From: Hypomyces perniciosus
Lineage: Eukaryota; Ascomycota; Sordariomycetes; Hypocreales; Hypocreaceae
Direction of reading: 5' to 3'
Length of the DNA: 64,000 nt
Assembly: GCA_008477525.1 (NCBI GenBank)
Contig: SPDT01000005.1
Location: 1,054,001-1,118,000, forward strand
A program made the position numbers and the translations under genes. Positions 1 to 12,998 of the stretch are shown piece by piece (position 1 is the stretch's first letter; each line of letters starts with the position of its first letter). The notes beneath the pieces were generated by a model that worked only from the letters and a program-made list of their open reading frames with translations, was not told the DNA's origin and searched no databases.

Positions 1-1250
1 CAAAATATCAGCCTAACTACGGAGCACGAAGTAGGACATGGCGGTTCGACAACTGTGAAACATGAATGCCCCAACCCCACCACCATCAAAAGTCCTTTTC
101 CCAGTGAGAAAACGGCATGGCTATCCGTCAAGACGCCGCCTAGCATCCTAATCGCTTCTAAGATCTGGATCGACAAAGCCTGCAACATGGATATCTAGTC
201 CGATTTCCCCAAACAAGCCACGAGTGTCTCAGACTCTCCCGCGTGATGGCGCCCCCCTCTCACCAACCCCAGAAGGCAGGTCAAGACTGTCAAAAGCAAA
301 ATCCTTGAAAGACGGATAACGTCATTCCCGATGAATATCTGTTTGACGCTTGCTACTCGGGAGATATGCAGAGATGGAGATCCCGAGTGCGGGAGCTTTA
401 TAACGTTATACGCGACTGATGATGGCTTCGTCATACCACTGCCAAAGGAGCTGTCCAGGCCACTCTGTACTCGGACTCTGTACTCGGACTCTGTTTGTCT
501 TTCTTTACATCACTCGTAGAAAACTCTGCGCGGCGATGTGACGATATCGCCCTGCTCTCTGACCATGACGGAGGTCTTGGCCGCATATGTACGAAGGTGC
601 TCAGGTAAGATAACCCTTGGTTTCATGTTTCACCGTTGCCAGAAACTTGTTCAACGAAACGATGGCATATACGAGTTTGTTCAAGATTCTCTCTGCCGTG
701 TGATGGATAGAGTGGTTTGAGGGGAAGATAAACTTGACCGCTGTGCCATCTATGGCACGGACCTCCTGCAAGTTATTCTGTTTGTACTCGACTGAGCTTT
801 GACCTATGAGAGTTGGACTCATATCGTAAGTTAGGTGCTTAATTATCACTCATAATGGTGAATTTGTTTCCGAGACTAGGACAGGTGTGTAAACATATGT
901 TGGGGGTATCTTAATTCTGCCACCTCTTTCCAATGCGCGTTTGATGTGACCTAGAACTCCCATAGCTTCTCGTGACTGATTCGTCTCATCCCCCTGAGCA
1001 CACCAATGGCTCCTTTGTACTGAGCATAAAATCATGTGCCATAATATCCGGATATTGAGGCCAGTCCCTTTTCCCGCTAAACGGATCAATCTAACAGATC
1101 GAACATCACTGCGTCCCTGTGCATCTTGATAGAGTTGAACCGTGATTCGCTCCCCATTTATGCGCATTGCCCATCCCAGCCATGACTCGAAATCGGACCC
1201 TCTCAGTCACTGTGCCCCATTATGCAACCGCTTCTTAACCAGAAAACACC
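1..1250. other. 5' edge, no supported gene
   Basis: Only short open frames occur here and none shows a recognisable motif, a splice structure or coding-like codon use. The longest runs on the minus strand at 850-1167 (105 codons) and looks like chance or a decayed remnant. I see no repeat or RNA gene. Confidence 0.4.
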
Positions 1251-1926
1251 TCATGTTGATTCCTTAGCCTCTTCCAGCTGGCGCTCTCTCCTCCTGATCT
1301 CGCGCTCAACCCTCTGCACCCTGCCCTCCGCATCGGCTAATAGTTGCGAATTGTGCACCGCGCCGTCCGCATACCACGACCGGACGAGTGTCTCGCTCTT
1401 GTTGCGCAGTTGGGCCATCTCTGACGCTTGCGCGAGTTGGGTTGCTTCGATAGCCTTCATGCGCTTGGTTAAGGTGATGAGCGAGGCGCTGGTGGATGGG
1501 TCTGGGATGGGGATGTCGTTTACGGCGGTGAGAGCGGAGAGCGTGGCGGGGAAGGAGGAGGCGGACGAGAGGACGATGGATTGAATGGCGTTGGCGTCGA
1601 GTTGTGAGGGGGGATCGGAGGGGGCGGGAGCGTGGAAGAGGTCTGGATTGGATTTATCTGTACGTTGGTTAGAATCAGAACGTAGAGGGGTAATGTGATG
1701 GCAGTTGTGACGCACAGATCTTGAGGAGCTCGTTGTAGACGCGGATTTGGGATACCATCCTGTTGAAGCGCCGTTCTAGGTCGTTCATCTTTTGTAATGC
1801 AGAGTCATTGTATTGACTGGACAAGGGCGAGGTGGAGGCGCCGTAGAGGAGGTGCTCGATACGTAGGAGGCGGGATTCTAGGAGGGAGATGGTGGCGATG
1901 GTTGTTTTGTCTAGGGGATTGTCCAT
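1251..1926 (-). CDS. dynactin subunit 3 (p22/p24)-like protein
   Basis: Likely the small coiled-coil subunit of the dynactin shoulder, which helps dynein carry nuclei and vesicles along microtubules. Two exons, 1716-1926 and 1251-1657, are joined over a 58 nt intron (GTGCGT...TACAG, branch CTAAC), giving 205 residues; animal p22 is slightly shorter. The N-terminus has the typical short segment LLESRLLRIEHLLYG followed by a heptad-rich region (NDLERRFNRMVSQI). A second coiled coil rich in Arg and Glu closes the protein. No catalytic motif is expected. The family call is from recollection of the dynactin p22 pattern and the length; the intron is directly visible and keeps frame (LLKI-YKSNPDLF). 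It is a single-copy core gene, consistent with this end of the window being syntenic rather than accessory. Confidence 0.7.
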
Positions 1927-3237
1927 GATTGGTTGTGTGGGCGTGTGGAATTCCGGACTGCCTGCAGTCGTTGTGGATGTTGAGGGCTGCGTGGTGTTTG
2001 CGATATCTGGAGTTGCAAGGAGCTGTTCTCTGGTGTTGAAGCTCTCGACAAGTTCCAGGGAAAACGCGTTGCGATTCGCCAGACATTAGCGCAGGCACCC
2101 ATATTTAGCTGCAGCAGTGGACTCAGTGCTACGAAGCCCACTAGAGTACAATAAATCCATGCTAAAGCCGCCAACAAGCACGTCTCCATTTCGCATAGTA
2201 GTACTCCGTACTCTTACGAAGTACTTCATACAGTCTTCAGATAATCAATTATTGAAAGCACATTGAAGCTCTTGGGCCGCCTCTCAATTCTTCAATTGGT
2301 AATCGTAGTGTTACCCCTATACCTACCAAGACTTGGCTCACCAACAGCCAGCCAAGAGCTCAGGTGGGCAGACTTGGCAACTATCTATTGGAAGGGACTG
2401 AGATTAGTTTAGTCATAAATACATATTCTCCATCCTGAAGCGCGGAGTAACACTCACCGGGTCTCTAACTACTATTAGGTATCACCATGAATTGTATTTG
2501 TACGAAGTAGAAGTAGTAACATGCTGTCAGTCTGTCGGATATTAATAGTAGTAAATGCTAATAAATGGGGTAATACGGAGGACATGGGTGAGAAATGGGG
2601 TTGCGACCATTTGGGCTGTCATGAAGCTAAGCCCTACCAAATACAAACAAGAACCAGTGTGTGTGCTGGTGCCAACCTTCACATGCCTGTGTCTGTTTTC
2701 CCTATGATTAAAAATGGTCATGGGAATGAAGAATGGCGTAATGAAGATTGCACGAGACGCGAAACAATCCAGGCGCCGAGGCCGCGATGATTGGCCGCGG
2801 TTGGCACCGGCCGTCGGCCCCGGGAACGCCCCGCTGCATGTCGTAAAGGCCAGCCAGCACCTGGATCACGATCCTAAAAAAAACGTCCATCATTCATCCT
2901 CCCACAGGCTACAGCCCCCCCCAAAGCCGGAGGGCTTACGAGTACACTGTCACCGACATCTTCACCAGCATCAACTTGACCTGCTAACTGCACCATCATC
3001 CGCTCGTTCACTCTCCCAACTACGATTCATTCAGGACGCACGCATTGTACGACGACCGTCTCCTTCGTGTGCCGCAGGACGGTACTGTCATTTGCGCGAC
3101 GAGAATCCTACCTTTGTCGACCGTTGGCCACCCGACCACCATCCAACTGTGTTCCCTGGACACCAGAGCTCGCGGATACTACCTTAATACTGCCCAGCGG
3201 CGTGCCTGCTCGACATCTATGCCGTCGCGGGCCGGCT
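1927..3237. other. Intergenic region upstream of the transporter
   Basis: No gene is supported. The half next to the transporter start (about 2850-3230) is pyrimidine-rich on the plus strand, as fungal 5' leaders often are. It contains the palindrome GTACTCCGTAC at 2201-2211, a motif that recurs through the window. Confidence 0.4.
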
Positions 3238-5036
3238 ATGACAACCTATTCTACCATTAGAGACAGGGACGCCTCTCCTGGGGGTGCCAGCGCCATGTCG
3301 AGGTAAGCAAGGATTCTTCTGTCTTTGGGTGATGCGCAATGGGCTAACACGCTGCGCTCCGTCTACTAGAACACGACGTCGGGGTGGTAAAGATGGCAGC
3401 CAAGGCGGCGGGCAGGCGTCCATGATAAGCAGCACCATCAACCTGCTGAATACGAGTCCGCACTCCCTCGCCCCGAGCTTCAACATCGCCACACATGTAC
3501 TGACGTAAGGACGCAGTTGTTGGAGCTGGTACGCTTGCCATGCCTTCAGTTCTGTCGCATATGGGTATTATGCTCGGTGTGGTGCTCATTCTCTGGTCTG
3601 GGTTGACTTCGGCCTTCGGCCTGTACCTCCAGTCACGATGCGCTCGCTACCTTGACCGAGGCACCTCGTCCTTCTTTGCCCTGTCGCAACTCACATACCC
3701 CAATGCGGCCGTCATCTTTGACTTGGCTATTGCCGTCAAGTGCTTTGGCGTTGGGGTCTCATACATGATCATCATCGGCGACCTCATGCCCGGCGTGGCC
3801 TTGGGCTTCAATCGCCATGCCGACGAAATTCCGTATCTGGTAGACCGGCATTTTTGGATTACGGCTTTTATGCTTCTCATCATTCCTTTGAGCTTCCTCA
3901 AGAGACTAGACTCGCTCAAATACACCAGTATTGTGGCCTTGGTCTCGATTGGATATCTCATCATTCTGGTCATCTATCATTTCTCGGTCGACCCCCATGC
4001 GGACCCCAGCAACATTCGAGTTATCAAATGGGGTGGAGCCGTCGAAACTCTCAGTGCACTACCAGTTGTTGTCTTTGCCTACACTTGCCATCAAAACGTA
4101 TGCATTCATACTATTCAGGTATAGTCTTTCACTAACATGTTCTCCAGATGTTCTCCATTATCAACGAGATCAAGGACAACACTCCCGCTAGTATAGTAGG
4201 AGTTGTTGGTTCTAGCATCGGGTCTGCGGCTTCCATCTATGTCTTGGTGGCCATCACTGGATATATCACATTTGGAAATGCTATTGTTGGAAACATTGTC
4301 TCTATGTGTAAGTTGCTCAAATGCTTGTCTTTTCTTTATCTTAATCCAACATATTGCAGATCCGACGGGAGTGGCTTCGACCATTGGCAAGGCCGCAATC
4401 GTCATCCTAGTCGTGTTTTCCGTTCCCTTACAAGTTCATCCTTGCCGAGCATCTCTCGATGCTGTTTTGAAGTGGCGGCCCAATCGAGGCTCTCAAGGCA
4501 CTGGTGGCCGCCCCGGGTCGCCTCTGCTGACACCAGCCGCGGCGTCGCGAGGCGATCACGGCAGTACTGCTCCTATGTCTGACATGCGATTCGCCCTCCT
4601 TACAACCGTCATCCTGACCCTAGCATACATTACCGCGCTCTCTGTGAGCAGCCTAGACCGTGTGCTTGCCTTTGTGGGAAGCACAGGTTCGACATCCATC
4701 AGTTTCATTCTCCCAGGTCTGTTTTACTATAAAATCAGCGATCCAGACAGTATTCACCATCAGCGTCTCGCCAAAGAGGACGACGACATGGAGGACTCTG
4801 AGACTTCTGATGTCGAAGACTCCGCAGTCCTTGCACAGAGTAATGCCAGTCTCCGCAGCGCTGCCAGTCATGCCAGCAACCGAAGCGCATGGCGCTGGCG
4901 CAAGAAGTGGCGATGGGATTTGGAGCATATCGACCAGAACCTTCTCCGAAAGCTAGCCCTATCCCTAGCAGCCTACGGAATGGTGGTCATGGCAGTATGC
5001 TTGTTGATGAATATTTTCTTTGCCGTCGCTCATTAA
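3238..5036 (+). CDS. AVT-type vacuolar amino-acid transporter (SLC38/AAAP family)
   Basis: Multi-pass transporter that probably exports neutral or acidic amino acids from the vacuole, by analogy to yeast Avt5/6/7. Five exons: 3238-3302, 3370-3455, 3517-4097, 4148-4307 and 4360-5036, giving 522 residues. The family signature STINLLNTIVGAGTLAMP spans the second intron at about residues 42-59 and is rebuilt exactly by splicing, which fixes both borders. About ten or eleven hydrophobic helices follow, with a polar cytosolic loop near residues 325-370 and an acidic, Ser-rich loop (EDDDMEDSETSDVEDS) before the final helices. The second intron has a weak donor (GTCCGC) but a good branch site (CTGAC). 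Start chosen at the ATG reading MTTYSTIRDRDASP. Which AVT paralogue it is remains open. Confidence 0.85.
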
Positions 5037-5660
5037 CTAGAAGATCATCTGCCCCTTTTTTTTCTCCTCTAAGCTGCGAAGGGGAGTTTTGGCGGTAGCC
5101 TTCCTTACTCCCTTGATGAATCGCTGTTGGGTTGTCGTCTATTGGATTTCTTTGTCTGCTACATAGGCATCAAGGGTATAAAGGTACGGAGTTAGAAAGG
5201 GGTCATGATTGGTACTGGCGTTGCTCTTGGAATTTGGATATACCTATAACGAAAGACTGTTTGATAAAGCACCACGGCTAGCAGTAGGATCAACCTTTTT
5301 TTAAAAATAGATCATGACATGAAACCAGGGTCTTTGCAGTATGTATACTATTTTACCGACAGACAATCATCATATCATGAAAAGCCATCTCCATTAAGAT
5401 CTTCTCAGCTCTCTCTATCATCTAGTCCTTCAATGTGTCACAGCTGAAGGTTCGGAGAATTCACCGGCATATTCTCGTTATTATGAGTGAAATTAAATCT
5501 CGTATGTGACGTGATGAGATCCATTGTTCATATCAAACCCTCCCCGCCAACGCCGTTGAAATGCCTGGTACAGATATATCGTACAATTTAATTGCCTCTC
5601 CTCCAGTCTTTTTATGATTGTAATTTTTTTTCTTTTTCGCTATATCCCGCGCCATCTTCA

Positions 5661-6067
5661 TCATCGAATCCTCACATCGCCTGCCTTAACCTCGCCCTTT
5701 GTTTCATCCTGCTTCGGCCCGAATTGTTTCTTGGGCAAGATGCCTACCATGGAGAGTAATCGCCAGGCCGTATCTGAGGGCTGCGCACCAACGCCAATCC
5801 AGTATCGCGCGCGCTGAGAGTCGAGCTTGATGTCTTTGTGCAGGCGGCCAGAGTCGTCGTAAGGATCTGGCTTGGGGACGGGGTCGTAGGTGCCAATGAC
5901 TTCGAGGGGACGAGAGTTGCGTGCCGTCCTGGGGTTTCATGTCAGCATAGCTGTGGTTTGTTAGCTACGGCAATTGGCGGGGGCACTCACCGAGCATGGG
6001 CAACAACAATGTTATAAAACGGTGAGTTTCGGCGCCCGAAGCGGGCGAGGCGGATCTTGACGACCAT
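5661..6067 (-). CDS. mitochondrial small ribosomal subunit protein bS16m
   Basis: Structural protein of the mitochondrial 30S-like subunit. Two exons, 5991-6067 and 5661-5928, with a 62 nt intron (GTGAGT...CCCAG), encode 114 residues. The start [20 protein letters not shown] and the segment [16 protein letters not shown] are the hallmark bS16 core, followed by the region ending in [17 protein letters not shown]. The length matches fungal orthologues. An alternative upstream acceptor near 5948 would break the frame, so the distal one is used. It diverges from the epimerase gene, sharing a 393 bp intergenic promoter region. Expression is expected to be constitutive; nothing in the sequence suggests special control. 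Confidence 0.88.
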
Positions 6068-6460
6068 GACTGAAGGACAGGCAATTGAGGATCAGGCGAT
6101 AGGGTGCGTTCCTCCAACAACACCTCGTGCATCGCATCTCAATCCACTACTATGGGGGTTCAGGATGGCGGTTTTTTCGGTCGGAAGTTGGGTTTTGCCG
6201 TGCCGGCCAATCAGCTTTGGGGGATGATCAGCGTCACCAAATCATCCCAAAGAGGGCCACTTACATCACTCAGGTACCTAAGGTATTGATAAGTACCTAT
6301 AGGTAGGAATAATAACGGGGAGCCGCTACCAAGCAAGTCCTAGAACGACATCAAGACTTCTGAAAGGCGTGGTTTTGCATTCTCTTTTCTTCTTCCATAC
6401 ACAGTTTCCTGAGAATTTCTGGGCATCCCGGCAGAAATCCCTTCCCCTTCAGTGCTTGCC
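6068..6460. promoter_or_regulatory. Divergent promoter between bS16m and the hydrate epimerase
   Basis: Both start codons face away from this 393 bp stretch. It holds a CCAAT box at 6207-6211 (GCCAATCAG context), the binding site type of the fungal HAP complex, which commonly controls mitochondrial genes. The role is inferred from position and motif only. Confidence 0.45.
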
Positions 6461-7695
6461 ATGGCTATCAAAGTATGATCACTCTTCTGTCTAGCTCTGC
6501 TGCTCGATTATCACATCCATGACGACAGAGTTGCTCACTGACGCTTTTCTCACTTAAGACACTTGGCGCAAAAGCCGCAGCGGCTCTGGATCAGGAACTT
6601 ATGAGCACTGGGGCCTTCTCCATTGACCAGCTTATGGAGCTCGCTGGGCTTGCTGTCTCTCAGGCTGGTGAGTGACGCCGAAGAGATAGGATCCACCACT
6701 GGGATGCCAATAACAAGACTCGTAGTTTACCGCGTTCAGCCGTTGGGAAAAGGCCGCAAGGTTCTCGTGGCCTGTGGGCCTGGCAATAACGGTTTGTTGC
6801 GTGGATTTCTTATCTACGTCCATCAGCACCATGTCCTAACTCGTCTTTAGGAGGAGATGGGCTTGTCGCCGCACGGCACTTGTTCTACTATGGGTACCTG
6901 CCAACAATCTTCTATCCCAAGCGGAGCAAGAATGAGCTTTACCAGGTGAGTAGCGTTGCAAGCGTTTTTAGCTCAGGTAGTTCTTTGGGAAGCACATTCG
7001 TTTTTGTCTACCCCATCGCTGCACGGCATGCGCATTTGGTCTGTATCAAGAGTCTTGAAGTGCAGGAATGATTGTTTTATTTCGCCTCCCCAAACTCAGC
7101 TTCGAGAGGCTTATCCCCCTGCAAGCAATGGCGACTGATCGTGCTGGTAGCGGCTTGCCAAACAACTTGAAGACCTCGACATTCCATTTGTCAATGATTT
7201 CCCGACAGCCATGGCATCAACGGACCACATTGTGGATGCAATATTTGGTTTGCACCCCACGTTCTGGTAATGGATCCCTTGTCTAACGTATGTCGAAGGA
7301 TTCAGCTTTTCCGGCGAAGTTCGGGAACCATTTCCTGCTGTAATTCAGTCTCTTCAGGAGACGAAGATACCGGTAACTTCGGTGGATGCACCATCGTCAT
7401 GGGATATCGAAAGTGGCCCTCCTAAGTCCGGCTTGGGCAGTTCCTTTATGCCAGCGGCGCTTGTCAGTCTAACCGCCCCCAAGCCGTTGGTCAAGTACTT
7501 TACAGGCCGGCATTTTGTTGGCGGACGGTACGCACCTCTGCGTTAAGCATAACCCTGGTCCATCTGGGCATGTTGACTAACGCCAGTCGTAGATTCGTTT
7601 CGCCATCCATTGCCAAGAAGTACAATTTCGAGATACCCACCTACGAGGGCGTGGATCAAGTCGTTGAGGTAGGAACAACTGGACAGAAGCTTTGA
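6461..7695 (+). CDS. NAD(P)H-hydrate epimerase (YjeF N-terminal family)
   Basis: Repairs damaged nicotinamide cofactors by epimerising the R form of NAD(P)H hydrate so the partner dehydratase can restore it. Seven exons can be joined in frame: 6461-6472, 6559-6667, 6726-6791, 6851-6945, 7151-7247, 7299-7527 and 7593-7695, giving 236 residues, the usual size of the stand-alone epimerase. Key motifs are [16 protein letters not shown] (about residues 54-70, spanning an intron), DHIVDAIFG and the VDAPSSWD active-site strand, followed by [11 protein letters not shown] and GGRFV. No dehydratase domain is fused. The first exon is only 12 nt (MAIK) and the fourth intron is long (205 nt); both could be misread, although the frame is continuous through every junction. 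Confidence 0.85.
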
Positions 7696-10600
7696 ACCTG
7701 TCATGGAGGATATTGAAAATTCCAAAGGCCAGACCATACATTCCTTATGGTCTCTTTTGACGCTCCTTTTTTCCTTTCTTCTCCACGGATTTTGACGTCC
7801 TGCCATTACATGATTTGACAGCCCCCTCTCAAGCTGTTTGGGCACACTGGACTCGGACACCGGCCTTGACGCATACCCTCCCGGAGAACTGACACCCCCT
7901 GAGGGCAGGCACTGGATGGTGGCTGGGCTTCGTGACAAAAGGCAACAAAGACGAGATATTCTTTCCTGCAGACTGGGCATTCGGCCGTATGCGCCCTGCA
8001 CATTTAACGTGAGCGGGATTGTCTGTCGGCCGCTCTTGAAGAAAAGGGTTGAGGGATAAGCAGGGGAAGCTGATTTTCTTCATTGACAACATGAGAGAGA
8101 CGATCCTGGTCCGTATCCTGAACCCGCTTGACGGGAATAAGTGGTGTTGTCTGTCGAGCAAGTGACGGCTTCAGGAGGTAGGCTGGGTATTGAATGTTAT
8201 ATGGGAGGCGGATTCGCGTAATGAGTTTGAACAGTTGCTCCCATTCGCACGGAGATATGGCCGAACAATTCCCACTGGCCGGACCCTGAACACGAGAGAC
8301 TGAAAAGAGATCAGACGGACAAAGGCTAGGCCTCCGATGCGACTACAGAGGATTCGCAGGGCAAAGCACACGGGGAACAGTTCGCCGATTGGTGACACAG
8401 GCAATGAAGACGACAAAGGTGAGCCATTTTGACAGGTAAAATCGCGTACGGCAGCCGCATTCCGCTTTGTTGCTCAAACAATTTGATTCAAACCGAACCG
8501 AACACCACATCAAAGGCACCGGAGCAAAAGCTCCATGGCAACTGTGATAGGCTGGTTCGTCAAGCGGCGCTTACAAAGTCGAAACGAGCCCCAAGCATGA
8601 TCCGCTTTTTTTTCTAGAGACAACTCTCAAGCACTTTTCATCCACCATGCTTTGACATTCATAAAGTCAGTCTGCTGAAGACCGGGCTGCACTCCGCCCC
8701 CCGGAAGTCGGCCTTTGCAACGGGCGCCCAATGATGTCGGATATCTGTCGGAATTTGTTAGCTTTGGCTATTCAAGGGGTTGTTTGACGGCAGCCAAAGA
8801 GCGTGTCGACATTTATTGCGCTTAGTGGGCTGGCCGCTATGTTGAGTCGAAAAGGTTCACCCGCTCTAAGGGTCCTTACTCGTATCATCAGCCTTACGGC
8901 TTACGAGGGCAAATGCCGCTTACATATCTTGATTCCCCAGCACTCCATACTGCAACTAACCATGCATGTATTAGCGAGGCGCCACTCGGAGCCTTCAATA
9001 TCGGACTTTGGTGATAAAGGACTCGCAATCGCACTAAAGACTACTGCCGAAATTAGGACCCTGTGTAAACACACTGCCTCATGGACACTAACGGCGTCTC
9101 CGTCTAGCAGACCGAGTTCGTTTAGAAAACGTGCGGTCTCACGGCACTTAGTTTAGATAGTGTGTAGTCATAGTACGAGTAGTTCATAGTAGAATTGCTA
9201 GTTCTGTTTCTTGTTCCCTTGTCAGCATGCTAATCAGCATGTACGGAGTACAATAATATTACTAACATCCACGCGCGTTTTCTCGGGAACTAATAAGCTT
9301 AGCTGGCTGTGGGCGGGCGCATTGCGGCTCTTGTGCAAAGCATCACGCCCTTGCAAGTTCATAACATGGGTTCACGACCACGTTTTCTTGTTCAAATTCG
9401 TTTTGGATACCCTGAATTCCGAATCTGTGCAGCCCACGATTCCCCATGGAGTAGTAATTACGCTTACGTTGTATTGGCATTTCTTGTTAGATCACAAGCT
9501 GCCTGGAGGACTAGCAAACGAGATGGCATACAGAATGCTTCGTACGTGAAGTACGGAATACAGCAAAGAGCCACAGCACTCACACAATGCGTTCGGCTGA
9601 CTACCGATGCATATGCATGAACGGGACAGCGTTGTGTCGATAATGCCGACGCAGGGACGCTCGCCTGCACATATGCATAATATCTTCTCCGTACCATACG
9701 ACCAATGATACGTCGGATCTCTCAAGGTTCTTTGTACGAAGCACAGCAACCCTGGACCCAAAATCGCCCAACCATTTGACGACATCGAAACGTCGTGTGG
9801 CTTAAGCCTTAGACCTAGTACGGCCGAGACGGAACGATGGTTCCATCGTGGCGTTGAGCATTCCCCCCACTGGTCAAAGGACCCTTGAGCTCGCTTGTTC
9901 TGAGGATGCTGGCTGAGATTAATAACTCACGAGGTTGCCGGATTTTCCGTGGTTTCTCTTCACCGGTCTCATCAGCTCAACTTTGACACACCAGGGGCGA
10001 AGCAATGTGTATACTACTTTCTTTACGAGGACACATACAAACATGCTCTCTCATCGACAGTGACATTAGATCAATGACCCCCACTCTCGGTCAGTTGATA
10101 ACAGCCAGTCAATCACTGTCAAGTGGACCAGGTGCGTTTTGGGGGCTTTTGTGTTCACCCAATATGGAAAGTCGTCTTTTGGTATTACTACATTACTGAG
10201 ATATACTTTGGAATGTATCCGCCTGACTCGAGGTTACAGTTGTCTCGGCGATCTAGAAAAACTATCGGCAAATGGGAGATGGCCATAGATATTCCTGGCT
10301 CGTCCTTGGACACACCTGCTGACCCTCTTTGTTGGAGCTAGTTGCGTACCTCTAGAACACTCCTACCTACTCCGCATATACGGAGTAGCATCGAACGACA
10401 CATTTGCTCTTGCTTCTTCTTCCTAGGAAGCTGGAGGCGGCACTCTCGTTTCGCGAACTCCGGCCCTTACATACAACACGTTGGCCGTCGGCTCAATAGA
10501 TCTACCGTTCGCGTGGAAAATCTGGCGCGCCGAAGACGATGACCGAGTCGCCTTGAAGAGTGTATTAATGGAAGCGAGAAACTATTAACTTTATCGTGAT

Positions 10601-12998
10601 TAAGCTACAATTCTTCTATCAGCTTCACGGGAAGACATCTCAAGTCTTTTGGGCGCCGTTCGAGATTGGGTTGTTGGAAACCAGCAACTACAACTTCATG
10701 AGCATAAGCGGCCATTGCATCATTCTTTATTCATATCAGCTATGAAGTCAATACGTTTTTATTAAAGCTCCATATGCCAAATCTGTGGGGGCGGGGGGAC
10801 TTGATGGAAATCCCAACAGTCTTTGAGTGTATTTTTGGGCACTCACTACTTCGGTTAGGTGTTCCAGACAACTCGATTGTCACCCTGTCACCCTGTCACC
10901 ATGTTCACCCACTAGCCGCCTCTTTTCTCATGAATCTCTGAATCCGCTAAAGGCTTTTGCTAACCGGAGGTCGTATATGGATGTTGCAATTGCTGTGTCG
11001 GTAAACCAGATGTGTTTCCAAGCCCCGTGACTCTCCGACTCAAGGGGGAAAGAGTAAAGAAGGTGTGGAGGGACGGTTAAACTCTGTCCCTAGGCTCTGT
11101 AGAGCGAACCGTTTTGTCGGGTAGTACTATTAGTACTCTTTTTTGAAGGCTTGCTCCATCTGGCTTGGGTTGCCTCTTGATCCCTATTCGGCTTAATTAA
11201 CCTACAGTGGGTTGGTTCCTATGATTCTAAGGGACAGGTCCTTTGCGCGACGGAAATCTCCTTCGGTTTAGGAGTCAACGGTGTATTTGGGCAGAAAACA
11301 ACCGTTTGCTGTCCTATTCCGTAGTTTTTTACGCCTAGATACGAGTAGGATCCAGGGGTGCTCTAAATTCTCGAAGAGGAGCTTTTACCCCCTTGTAGCA
11401 AACGAGCTGAATACGACGGAGATAAGAAGATGAGCTTCCTTCGGGGCCCAAGCCGAGATTGTGCTCGTTTTCGTAATACGTGTCATACCATAAGAAAGTT
11501 GTCTGCATGAGGGAGGGCTATGACGGAATTGGACCGAAGTTCGGGATGTGGGTAGCATGTCGGAAAGCACGTTTGAGACCTGTCAAGATAAAAAAGACTG
11601 TTACAATTATCTCAATATGGGAAGGGTTTCCCCTGAAGGTGGTTCGGCCAACTCAATGTGTGAAGGGACCAGACTTGACGTTGTTTAATGATTCCCTAAC
11701 CAGGGTATGCAGAAGAACTTATGTTGTATTCATGTATTTCATGATGGTGGTATGGATCGTTTGGTCATCTGCTGATCACCTTGACGCCAAAGAACCGCTC
11801 TTGCCGCTGTATCATCCCGAAGGTGAGACCCTTGGGCCGAGGTTGCGGGCCGCATCGCACTATAAATCTGCATCAAAATGACCCTTGTCATACATAATAT
11901 TATGTATTTTAGGTTGCCCTCCTGTCCTGTTTTGGGGGGTTCGGACGATCTTCTCTCTTTGGGGAGTAGCCAGACGATACAATTATGTAACTGAGTTCTA
12001 GGGGTAGGAAAGCTTGGCAGATGACGATGCCAGTGAGAGTTTTCTTCCATTGATACGGAGTACTGACCCATTTTTAACCCAACGGTTTTGTGGATGGCTT
12101 AGGATGTGTATTATCTCAGCCGAGACCCGTCACGTCGTACGGACAGGGATAGGGTCGCCAATCTGGGCATGGTTCCTTTTTTTAGTCCCTTGAAGTATTG
12201 TGATCAGCGTTTGAATATACCCGGTAGGTATGAGTGTGGATGGAGTAGTATTACATACTACCAAGTACGAGGTATGGAGTACAGAGTACTACCTGTCGAC
12301 TTAAATTGTGATAAGTCATGATGGGAAATCCTGTTTCCAGGGGGGGACCCATTGGGCCGATGGTTTCCATGTTGAAGAATCTTGTACTCTGCAAGCTCAT
12401 CTGAATTCTGCAAGTGATATATGAAAAGTTGAATATTATGCTGTTCATAAAGTATTTGATGTTGACGTAGCACCTTATTGGTATGAATTCGGCTTCGGTT
12501 TCTTACCTTCTGATCGAATCACAACCGCTCAGATCAAGTGAGTTTCTCGGTCACATTTTTGAATCCTGACGCAAGTTAATATTAATAAGTTCTAAAACTA
12601 GATATGGAATTGTCTACTTGTACAGTACCTGTGGTGTTGGTGAAACTGAAACCAGGGTCTGACCTCATGATAATCCTATGACGATATATTACAAAGCGGG
12701 CACCTATCCCTAGAAAGACTTCTATATCTATTTGTTATGACTCTCTGACCTGAAGTTCGGGTGCCCGAGGGTCAGTGTGTGCTCTGAGCTCACTACTCAC
12801 TGAAGACTACCCCATGAATCGAATGAAGGATGTATCTTACAGGGAGCAAAGGAAAGACTCATTTTCAGACTATCCTGACTTGGCTATGCAATATAGCTTT
12901 TAAAGATACCATCACACGAACCCATAATCAATCTATCGGGTTATTCAGCCCCTGAACAGAGCTTGAACTACCATACATCTTTCCACTACCATGATTCA
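7696..12998. other. 5.3 kb gene-poor stretch
   Basis: No open frame here looks like a gene. Candidates such as 8803-9156 (+) and 11480-11881 (+) have no motif, no consistent codon preference and no intron-bounded partner. Copies of the palindromic motif TACGGAGTA or its close variants occur at 9241, 10368-10387 and 12054. Much of the stretch is ordinary mixed-composition DNA rather than strongly AT-rich, so heavy RIP is not evident. A lncRNA or a lost gene cannot be excluded. Confidence 0.5.

Noticed and set aside
11480..11881. 133-codon plus-strand frame in the gene-poor stretch
   Set aside because: Codon use and composition are unlike the real genes here and no conserved motif was seen.
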